Source: JBPCRW01 sp050996405
GTDB lineage: Bacteria; Acidobacteriota; Blastocatellia; Pyrinomonadales; Pyrinomonadaceae
DNA: 9,971 bases
Direction of reading: 5' to 3'
NCBI GenBank assembly: GCA_050996405.1
Contig: JBPCRW010000019.1
Span: 1-9,971, forward strand
In this document: positions 1 to 5,151 of the stretch, piece after piece
Position numbering within the stretch: the stretch's first letter is position 1
Layout: each line of letters opens with the position of its first letter
Made by a program: the position numbers and the translations under genes
The notes under the pieces: model-generated
The model's database searches: none
What the model was told of the DNA's origin: nothing
What the model saw: the letters and a program-made list of their open reading frames with translations, nothing else

Positions 1-62
1 AATGGTAAATGGTAAATGGTAAATACAAAACATTTTCCCAAAGGATTTTTATTTACCATTTA
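1..62. repeat. GGTAAAT tandem repeat with inverted copy (family A, locus 1)
   Basis: Three tandem 7-bp GGTAAAT words open the window. An oppositely oriented ATTTACCATTTA block follows at 51-62. Positions 13-25 and 50-62 are a perfect 13-bp inverted repeat with a 24-nt loop. The left edge is cut by the window, so the array may be longer. The same words recur at 1100-1166, 1850-1864 and 2203-2265. No function is known to me; it resembles a REP-like intergenic repeat. Confidence 0.8.
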
Positions 63-63
63 T

Positions 64-84
64 TTCGTGTTCATCTGTGGTTAA
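64..84. repeat. Possible dispersed intergenic repeat fragment
   Basis: The stretch TCGTGTTCATCTGTGGTTAA lies just before the coxIII start. From memory, near-identical CGTGTTCATCTGTGGTT strings are scattered between genes in many Acidobacteriota, Planctomycetota and other genomes. Only one copy is present here, so the window itself cannot show that it is repeated. The call is recall-based. Confidence 0.35.
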
Positions 85-90
85 TTTCTT

Positions 91-744
91 ATGGCAACTG
101 AGACAATTGAAAATTTACCGGAAATGCAGTTTCGAGATTTAGCGCAGCAGCGCGAAACCGCCGAATTCGGGATGTGGGTTTTTCTCGTCACCGAACTGCT
201 GCTGTTCGGCGCGTTGTTTATTTCCTACGCGGTTTATCGTTTCTATTTTCCGCAGGTTTTTGCCGAAGCGAGCCGCCATCTCGATACTATTATCGGCACG
301 ATTAACACGGCGGTTTTAATTGTCAGCAGCTTGGGAATGGCGATTGCGGTTTTCGGAGCGCAGACCGGAAAACGCAAAAGATTACTGTTCGGTTTAATCA
401 CGGCGATTATTCTGGGTTCGGTTTTTATGGCGTTGAAAGGTTTGGAGTATTATCACCATTATCAACACCGCGAATTTCCCGGACTCGCGTTTGATTACAC
501 AGTCGCAAACGCGCACGAAAAACAGATTTTCTTTTTTCTCTATTTTGCGATGACCGGATTGCACGCCATTCATTTGACGATTGGAATTTTGCTCGTCTGT
601 TTTATTTTATTTCGCGCTTATCGCCGCGCGTATTCGCCCGCGTATTATACGCCGGTCGAAAATGTCGGACTTTACTGGCATTTTGTCGATATTATCTGGA
701 TTTTTTTGTATCCGCTGCTTTATTTAATTGATATTCATCGGTGA
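91..744 (+). CDS. ctaE: Cytochrome c oxidase subunit III
   Basis: Membrane subunit III of a heme-copper (aa3/caa3-type) terminal oxidase. It carries no metal centre and supports the subunit I proton and oxygen path. At 217 aa it is the short five-helix form, with hydrophobic segments at about residues 28-48, 66-88, 97-117, 144-174 and 196-215. Family signatures visible are FGMWVFLVTELLLFGA with Glu35 in the first helix, KGLEY (116-120), GLHAIH (156-161), and the closing ENVGLYWHFVDIIWIFLYP block (190-208). The next gene is subunit IV, 62 bp downstream, so this is the tail of a cox operon whose subunits I and II should lie upstream of the window. The ATG is preceded by TTAATTTCTT with no Shine-Dalgarno match. 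A quinol-oxidase subunit III (CyoC type) is the alternative, but the subunit IV neighbour fits a cytochrome c oxidase. The family call is firm; the symbol is by analogy. Confidence 0.95.
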   Translation: MATETIENLPEMQFRDLAQQRETAEFGMWVFLVTELLLFGALFISYAVYRFYFPQVFAEASRHLDTIIGTINTAVLIVSSLGMAIAVFGAQTGKRKRLLFGLITAIILGSVFMALKGLEYYHHYQHREFPGLAFDYTVANAHEKQIFFFLYFAMTGLHAIHLTIGILLVCFILFRAYRRAYSPAYYTPVENVGLYWHFVDIIWIFLYPLLYLIDIHR

Positions 745-748
745 AAAA

Positions 749-795
749 GTTTCTGGTTTCAAGTTAAAAACAACCAGAAACTTGAAACCAGAAAC
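749..795. repeat. 17-bp inverted repeat between coxIII and coxIV (family B)
   Basis: GTTTCTGGTTTCAAGTT (749-765) is perfectly inverted as AACTTGAAACCAGAAAC (779-795), with a 13-nt loop. The right half also contains near-direct repeats of the type CAGAAAC..GAAAC (776-803). It occupies nearly all of the 62-bp gap and ends 11 bp before the coxIV ATG, so transcripts would carry a strong hairpin between the two cistrons. There is no T-tract after it, so it is not a standard terminator. It could be an mRNA-processing or translational-coupling structure, or simply a repeat insertion. Confidence 0.8.
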
Positions 796-806
796 CGGAA
801 ACTTAT

Positions 807-1094
807 ATGGCATCGAAAACTATTTCCGAGCAGACTTATTATATTATTTGTGGCGCGCTGCTGGTTTTTACTCTGCTGACATACACCGTCGCGCGGTTCG
901 ATTTCGGCGAATGGAATTTAGTTATCGCGCTGTTAATCGCGGCTTGCAAGGGAATTTTGATTGTCCTGTTTTTTATGCACGCGCTTTATAGTTCGCGTCT
1001 GACGTGGATTGCGATTGCGGCGGGTTTGCTGTGGCTCGGCATTTTATTCACGCTGACTTTGGGCGATTATTTAACGCGCTATTCGGCAATGTAA
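807..1094 (+). CDS. ctaF: Cytochrome c oxidase subunit IV (bacterial type)
   Basis: Small accessory subunit IV of a bacterial aa3/caa3 cytochrome c oxidase, thought to stabilise the core complex. The 95-aa length is usual for the prokaryotic COX4 family. Three membrane helices are evident at about residues 11-29, 37-57 and 66-85. The second carries the family hallmark CKGILIVLFFMHAL (47-60), with a Lys inside the membrane segment and a terminal FFMH. It follows subunit III in the same direction. An overlapping frame (728-991) reads through the same DNA but is not protein-like and is rejected. The start region CCGGAAACTTAT-ATG has at best a weak GGA ribosome-binding match, and those bases belong to the preceding repeat. 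Confidence 0.93.
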   Translation: MASKTISEQTYYIICGALLVFTLLTYTVARFDFGEWNLVIALLIAACKGILIVLFFMHALYSSRLTWIAIAAGLLWLGILFTLTLGDYLTRYSAM

Positions 1095-1099
1095 ATAAC

Positions 1100-1166
1100 G
1101 GTAAATTGTTAATGGTAAATGTAAAACTATTCTTCCATTAACAATTTACCATTTACCACTTACCAT
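1100..1166. repeat. GGTAAAT-family hairpin (family A, locus 2)
   Basis: GGTAAATTGTTAATGG (1100-1115) is perfectly inverted as CCATTAACAATTTACC (1135-1150), with a 19-nt loop. Further ATTTACC/CTTACCATTA words continue to 1166. The structure fills the 79-bp gap between coxIV and the response regulator and stops 7 bp before the regulator's ATG. It lacks a T-tract after the stem. It could still slow polymerase or protect the cox mRNA 3' end; that is inference. Confidence 0.8.
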
Positions 1167-1173
1167 TAAATAT

Positions 1174-1848
1174 ATGCGTCTATTAGTTGTTGAAGACGAA
1201 ATCAAAGTCGCCAGCTTTCTCAAGCGCGGGCTTGAGGAAGCCGGTCACGTCGTCGATGTCGCGCACACGGGCGCGGACGGCGAATATCTCGCCGCGCTCA
1301 ACGCTTACGATGTTTTAATTCTCGACGTGATGCTGCCGGATAAAGACGGGCGGCAAGTTTGCCGCGACCTTCGCGCCAAAGGCGTGAACACGCCCGCGCT
1401 CGTTTTGACGGCAAAGGATTCGACCGCCGATAAAATTCTCGGCTACGACAGCGGCGCGAATCAATATCTGACAAAACCTTTCGATTTTAACGAACTGCTC
1501 GCCCGCGTCCGCGCGCTCGGTCGACAAACGCAGCCGACACCGCTTCAGCCGCTCGTCATCGCCGATTTGCAGATTGACCCGTTGACGCGCGTCGTCCGTC
1601 GCGGCGGCAATCAGGAAATTATTCTGACGACCAAAGAATATCAACTGCTCGAACTGCTCGCCCGTCACGCCGGTCAAGTCGTTTTGCGAACCGTCATTAT
1701 TGAGCAGGTTTGGGATATGCGCCACGACCCGACGACAAATTCCGTTGATACGCTCATCAAACATCTGCGCGACAAAATCGACCGGCGTTTTGAGCCAAAA
1801 TTGATTCACACAATTCGCGGTGTCGGGTATATGATAAAAAATGGTTAG
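1174..1848 (+). CDS. OmpR/PhoB-family response regulator (CusR/CopR-like)
   Basis: Cytoplasmic DNA-binding response regulator, partner of the histidine kinase at 2269. Residues 1-115 are the receiver domain: acidic pocket E7/D8, phospho-acceptor D51 in LILDVMLPDKDG, switch T79 in LVLTAKDS, and K101 in YLTKPF. Residues 127-222 form the winged helix (Trans_reg_C), with TTKEYQLLELLARH, the recognition-helix region TNSVDTLIKHLRDKID, and the closing wing IHTIRGVGYMI. At 224 aa it has standard length. The closest subgroup by eye is the heavy-metal/envelope CusR-like group, which is not proof of its signal. The kinase gene normally follows within a few bases, but here a 420-bp insert with a dead gene separates them. 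The ATG at 1174 directly follows a GGTAAAT-type repeat and has no Shine-Dalgarno sequence. Confidence 0.95.
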   Translation: MRLLVVEDEIKVASFLKRGLEEAGHVVDVAHTGADGEYLAALNAYDVLILDVMLPDKDGRQVCRDLRAKGVNTPALVLTAKDSTADKILGYDSGANQYLTKPFDFNELLARVRALGRQTQPTPLQPLVIADLQIDPLTRVVRRGGNQEIILTTKEYQLLELLARHAGQVVLRTVIIEQVWDMRHDPTTNSVDTLIKHLRDKIDRRFEPKLIHTIRGVGYMIKNG

Positions 1849-2249
1849 TGGTAAATGGTAAATGAAAGAAAATGTTTTGAAAGATAAAGCGTATAAATTT
1901 GCTTTGAGGATTGTGAAACTTTATCCGTATCTCGCAAGTGAAAAGAAAGAATTTGTAATGTCGAAACAGGTTTTGCGCTCTGGAACTTCGATTGGCGCGA
2001 ACATCGAAGAGGCGAATCAGGCATAGTCGAAAATTGATTTTATTCATAAACTATCCATTTCACAAAAAGAATCTTTTGAAACACACTATTGGATAAGACT
2101 TTTGCGCGAAAAACTTGCCAATTCCTTATTGGAAGATTGCAAATAAATTCAAAAACTCATTACTTCTTCGATTAAAACCGCCAAGACAAATCTACAAAAA
2201 TAATGGTAAATGTTAGAAATCTAGTTTTACATTTACCATTTACCATTAA
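1845..2249. repeat. Long inverted repeat bracketing the four-helix-bundle relic
   Basis: TGGTAAATGGTAAATG (1849-1864) is perfectly inverted as CATTTACCATTTACCA (2230-2245). Allowing one G-U pair, the RNA stem extends to 20 bp (1845-1864 with 2230-2249). The arms are 365 nt apart and enclose the degraded gene. The left arm overlaps the stop of the response regulator and contains the relic's ATG. The layout recalls intervening sequences in 23S rRNA, where a gene of this same family sits in the loop of a stem formed by the element ends. That likeness is an inference. Confidence 0.7.
1862..2203 (+). pseudogene. Four-helix-bundle protein (23S rRNA intervening-sequence/S23 type), degraded
   Basis: Reading from ATG 1862 gives a recognisable member of the four-helix-bundle family found in 23S rRNA intervening sequences and as free-standing genes. 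It starts MKENVLKDKAYKFALRIVKLY, followed by the hallmark LRSGTSIGANIEEANQA (codons 38-54). The frame is then broken by TAG at 2024-2026, where the family usually has Gln or another polar residue before SK. It continues in the same frame with SKIDFIHKLSISQKESFETHYWIRLLRE, NSLLEDCK, a second stop TAA at 2144-2146 (Glu is usual), and IQKLITSSIKTAKTN up to TAA 2201-2203. Both stops are single-base changes from sense codons, with no frameshift. The stretch between RLLRE and LLEDC also looks a few residues shorter than usual. Full length would be 113 codons, against the usual ~115-125. It sits between the partners of a two-component system, bracketed by GGTAAATG repeats. A 54-residue N-terminal fragment could still be made but should not fold as a bundle. 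Confidence 0.85.
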
Positions 2250-2265
2250 AAACATTTACCATTAA
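2201..2265. repeat. GGTAAAT-family repeat cluster (family A, locus 3)
   Basis: TAATGGTAAATGT (2201-2213) is perfectly inverted as ACATTTACCATTA (2252-2264). Between them lies another ATTTACCATTTACCATTA block (2231-2248), so the first arm can pair with either. The repeat begins on the stop codon of the relic gene and ends 4 bp before the ATG of the histidine kinase at 2269, leaving no space for a normal ribosome-binding site. Confidence 0.8.
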
Positions 2266-2268
2266 ACA

Positions 2269-3690
2269 ATGACATTTCGCGCACGGTTGACGCTCTGGTT
2301 TGTCATTACACTCGGTTTATTGCTGGTGTTGACGGCGGGCGCGCTCGTCTATGTTCTTTCGCGCGAAACGCAGAAGAAATTTGACACGGCGTTATGGATG
2401 CTCGGCGCGTCCGAATCGGAAGCGATTGCCGCCAGTCTCACAGAGCGCGGCTTGAACGCGCCGGACAAAGATACTGTTATCAATCACCATTACCGCGAAT
2501 TGCTCGGCTATGACGGCGGGCGGCTCGAAAAATATGTGACGGTCGTTGACGCGCATTATCACGTCGCGGATTTTACGGATAATTTAGCCGCGCCGCTGCC
2601 GTTTGACGACGATTTAATAAACAAAAGTTTGACGGGCGAAGCCGCTTATCAAACAATCGAAGTTGAAAATGTCGGCTGGCTGCGCGTCGTCTATATGCCG
2701 GTGCGCGGCGCGGCGATTGCCGAACCTTTCGTGGTCATCGTCGGTTTGCCCGAAAAATTTGTCGGTGAAGACATTCGCGGTTTTCGGCAAGCGGTCATTT
2801 TCGCCGTTTTGATTCTGCTCGTTTTGACCGCTTTGAGTTCCTATTTTCTCGCAGCGCGCGCCGTCCGTCCGATTGAAAAAGTCATTGCCGCCGCCGAATC
2901 AATCACGGCGCGAAATCTCAAGGAACAATTGCCGGAACAAGCCGCCGCCGAACCAATCGGGCGAATGGTCGCGGTTTTCAATCAAATGTTGTCGCGGCTC
3001 GAAACCGCATTTGAAACGCAGCAGCGTTTTGCAGACCGCGCCGCGCACGAGCTTCGCACGCCGCTCACAATTCTGAAAGGCGAAAATCAGGTTTTGTTAA
3101 ATCGCCGCCGCTCGACCGAAGAATACGAGACGCAGCTTCGGAGCAATCTCGAAGAAGTCGAAAAAATGCAGCGCACGATTGACGAACTGCTGCTTTTCGC
3201 CCGTTATGAAGCTGGCGAAACCGAAATGCCGCGCCGCCGTGTCCGCCTAGATTCGGTAGTCGAAAGCGTCGTCAAGGATTTGCGCCCGCTCGCCGAAAAA
3301 AATGAAATCGAATTTATTGTGGAAACTGCGACAGCGGAAATTTTCGCCGACGAGCAGGCGTTGGGAAGATTAACCTGCAAATTACTCGAAAACGCTCTGT
3401 TTTATACGCCGCGCGGCGGTCGAATTTCGGTTAAAGTTTTTTACGAGAGAGAGCAATCCGTGTTGCTCGTCGAAGATACAGGAGTCGGCATTTCGCCGGA
3501 AGATTTGCCGCATATTTTCGAGCGTTTTTTTCGCTCGTCTTCGGCGCGGCGAATGCGTCCGGCGGGCGCGGGCATCGGTTTGGCGTTAGCGGCGGTTATC
3601 GCGCGTCTGCACAATGCCGAAATCGAAGTCGAAAGCGACCCGCAGAAAGGCACGCGCTTTATCGTAAAATTTTCGTCACCGTCCGGCTAA
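2269..3690 (+). CDS. Membrane sensor histidine kinase (CusS-like, HAMP/HisKA/HATPase)
   Basis: Inner-membrane sensor kinase of 473 aa, presumed to phosphorylate D51 of the regulator at 1174. Domains by eye: TM1 about 10-30, periplasmic sensor 32-172, TM2 about 174-194, HAMP about 196-250 (RAVRPIEKVI at 197-206). The HisKA dimerisation helix has phospho-acceptor H260 in FADRAAHELRTPLT. The ATPase domain has N375 (LLENALFYTP), the G1 box DTGVGIS (403-409), the F box IFERFFRSS and the G2 box GAGIGLAL (433-440). All catalytic residues are present. The order and HAMP/HisKA type resemble CusS/CopS heavy-metal sensors, but the periplasmic part shows no metal motif I can identify, so the signal is open. 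The ATG at 2269 follows a repeat and lacks a Shine-Dalgarno. The 3' end faces the Ca2+/H+ exchanger, tail to tail with 2 bp between stops. Confidence 0.95.
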   Translation: MTFRARLTLWFVITLGLLLVLTAGALVYVLSRETQKKFDTALWMLGASESEAIAASLTERGLNAPDKDTVINHHYRELLGYDGGRLEKYVTVVDAHYHVADFTDNLAAPLPFDDDLINKSLTGEAAYQTIEVENVGWLRVVYMPVRGAAIAEPFVVIVGLPEKFVGEDIRGFRQAVIFAVLILLVLTALSSYFLAARAVRPIEKVIAAAESITARNLKEQLPEQAAAEPIGRMVAVFNQMLSRLETAFETQQRFADRAAHELRTPLTILKGENQVLLNRRRSTEEYETQLRSNLEEVEKMQRTIDELLLFARYEAGETEMPRRRVRLDSVVESVVKDLRPLAEKNEIEFIVETATAEIFADEQALGRLTCKLLENALFYTPRGGRISVKVFYEREQSVLLVEDTGVGISPEDLPHIFERFFRSSSARRMRPAGAGIGLALAAVIARLHNAEIEVESDPQKGTRFIVKFSSPSG

Positions 3691-3692
3691 AA

Positions 3693-4802
3693 TCATAATG
3701 TAACCCAGAAGAAAGCCATCGCCAAAAGCAAATAAACCGCGAGCAGGAGCAAGCCTTCAAACCAGGTCGTTTCGCCGTCCTGCGCGATTGAATTGACGGC
3801 GAAAGCGACACCCGCAATCGCAATCAATTCGAGCGGATTACTGAAAACGAGCGTCATCGGATGACCAATTAAATACGACAATAAGACAAGCAAAGGCGCG
3901 GTTAAAAGCGCGACTTGAATACTCGAACCGACGGCGATGCTCATCACCAAACCCATCTGATTTTGACGCGCGAAATAAATTGCCGAAAAGTATTCGGCGG
4001 CATTGCCGACCATCGGCAGCACGATGATTCCCATAAAAAACGTCGTCAAACCAATTGTCGCGGCGGTTTTTTCCAGCGCGCCGGAAACCAAATCCGCTTC
4101 GACGGCAACCGCCGCCGTCGCGCCGATTAAAACGAGCAGAGCCTTTTTCCAGGACCATTCCGCCGTTTCATTTTCGTTTCCGGCTGGTTTCGATTGTTTG
4201 TTTTTGTGTGATTCGGATTTATTTTCTCCGGCGGCGAAAACGTCTTTGTGCGTGACGAGCGTGTAAATCAGGTTTCCGGCATAGACCAAAATTAAAACGA
4301 CGGACGAGCCGAGACTTAGATATTCGTCCAGTTTTCCGGCATCCGCGGCGTGAATTAAATCGCGTTCGGTGTAATTAAAAAGTGCGGGAATCATCAGCGC
4401 GATGACCGACAAAATCAACAGGCTCGACAATAATCCGGCACGTTCGCGTTTGAAAGTCTGTTTGTCGCGTTTCCAGCTTCCGACCAGAATCGCCAGCCCT
4501 AAACCGAGCAGGCTGTTGCCAATAATCGAGCCGGTAATCGTCGCTTTGACGACGCTCGTTTTGCCTTCCATCAAGACGAAAATCGCCAGAATCAACTCCG
4601 CCATATTGCCGAAGGTGACATTTAAAAGACCGCCGATAACCGAACCGGCGTAGTGCGTCATTTGTTCCGTCGCGCGGCGAATCCATTCGGCAAGCGGCAC
4701 AATCGCCAGCGCGGAAGCGACAAAAATCAACCACGACGGCGCGCCGAAATAAGCCAGCGCGAGCGAAAACGGAATCAGCAGCAAAAGATATAAAAAAATC
4801 AT
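3693..4802 (-). CDS. Calcium/proton exchanger (CaCA superfamily, Cax type)
   Basis: Inner-membrane antiporter that exports Ca2+ (or another cation) in exchange for protons. The 369-aa protein has about 11 hydrophobic segments in two inverted halves. Each half has a CaCA alpha repeat: GGLLNVTFGNMAELILAIF (57-75, GNMAE at 65-69) and GNAAEYFSAIYFARQ (266-280, GNAAE at 266-270), with E69 and E270 as the expected ion-binding acids. GSIIGNSLLG (91-100) and VGSSIQVALL (291-300) complete each repeat. The halves are joined by a hydrophilic Lys/Glu-rich loop at about 190-218, as in CAX proteins. No regulatory N-terminal extension is present. The ATG at 4802 has no strong ribosome-binding site. The gene is separated from the upstream transpeptidase by a terminator and a hairpin-repeat cluster, so it likely has its own promoter. 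Substrate (Ca2+ versus Na+ or K+, ChaA-like) is not fixed by sequence alone. Confidence 0.93.
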   Translation of the reverse strand: MIFLYLLLLIPFSLALAYFGAPSWLIFVASALAIVPLAEWIRRATEQMTHYAGSVIGGLLNVTFGNMAELILAIFVLMEGKTSVVKATITGSIIGNSLLGLGLAILVGSWKRDKQTFKRERAGLLSSLLILSVIALMIPALFNYTERDLIHAADAGKLDEYLSLGSSVVLILVYAGNLIYTLVTHKDVFAAGENKSESHKNKQSKPAGNENETAEWSWKKALLVLIGATAAVAVEADLVSGALEKTAATIGLTTFFMGIIVLPMVGNAAEYFSAIYFARQNQMGLVMSIAVGSSIQVALLTAPLLVLLSYLIGHPMTLVFSNPLELIAIAGVAFAVNSIAQDGETTWFEGLLLLAVYLLLAMAFFWVTL

Positions 4803-4892
4803 CGATTAAAACCCGCTGTCATTTACGATTTCAACAGATTATCGCAATCGCCGGAAAATATACCAATTCGCCGACCGGAAAAATTAAGAATA

Positions 4893-5027
4893 AGAAACAC
4901 GCACGAAGTAAGTGTGTTTTTCTATGCGGCTAAGACACACTTACTTCGTGCGTGTTTCTGTAAAAACACACTTACTTCGTGCGTGTTTCTGTAACTTTAA
5001 AAACACACTTACTTCGCGGATGTTTCT
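4893..5027. repeat. Cluster of 25-nt AAACAC...GTGTTT hairpin repeats (family C), four copies
   Basis: This cluster fills the centre of the 349-bp gap between the transpeptidase and the exchanger. Four 25-nt units are present: 4895-4919 (opposite orientation), 4933-4957, 4964-4988 and 5001-5025. Each has ~6-bp ends AAACAC/GTGTTT around a 13-nt centre containing ACTTACTTCG. The last copy differs (CGCGGA for CGTGCG). The inverted copy and the first direct copy make a perfect 25-bp hairpin (4893-4917 with 4935-4959, 17-nt loop). Direct copies continue as CTGTAA and are spaced 31 and 37 bp apart. On the - strand each unit runs into a T-tract, so they might back up the terminator at 5083. Nothing recognisable is seen in 4803-4892. 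Confidence 0.85.
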
Positions 5028-5071
5028 GTAACTGTGTAACTTCTGTTCCAAACAAACTCTAAATTGCCGAC

Positions 5072-5118
5072 AATAAAATCCGATTGCGCAAATTACTTTG
5101 CAAAGTAACCCGCGCAAT
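5072..5118 (-). terminator. Intrinsic terminator of the L,D-transpeptidase gene
   Basis: It lies 33 bp beyond the transpeptidase stop. ATTGCGC at one end pairs with GCGCAAT at the other (5083-5089 with 5112-5118), around the perfect 16-bp palindrome TTACTTTGCAAAGTAA (5093-5108). The 3+3 bases between them are AAA/CCC on the + strand (unpaired) but GGG/UUU in the - strand RNA, which form G-U pairs. A continuous 16-bp stem with a UGCA loop therefore forms only in the transcript reading from the transpeptidase. It is followed by CGGA and TTTTATT (5072-5078 on the + strand). Confidence 0.75.
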
Positions 5119-5151
5119 TATTTCTATCGACTTTTAAAGCGCGTTTTGAAA

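Noticed and set aside
728..991. 87-aa + strand frame overlapping coxIII and coxIV
   Set aside because: It runs out of frame through coxIV, and its start lies inside the coxIII end. It is not membrane-like or family-like.
1757..2047. 96-aa open frame on the - strand across the regulator end and the relic
   Set aside because: The sense strand carries the four-helix-bundle frame with family residues; the antisense frame has no domain.
1845..2265. Diversity-generating retroelement (the four-helix-bundle protein as an Avd-like subunit)
   Set aside because: There is no reverse transcriptase, template repeat or variable repeat. The sequence fits the IVS-type family better and is degraded.
4893..5027. 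CRISPR array
   Set aside because: Gaps between units are only 6-15 nt, one unit is inverted, and no cas gene is present.
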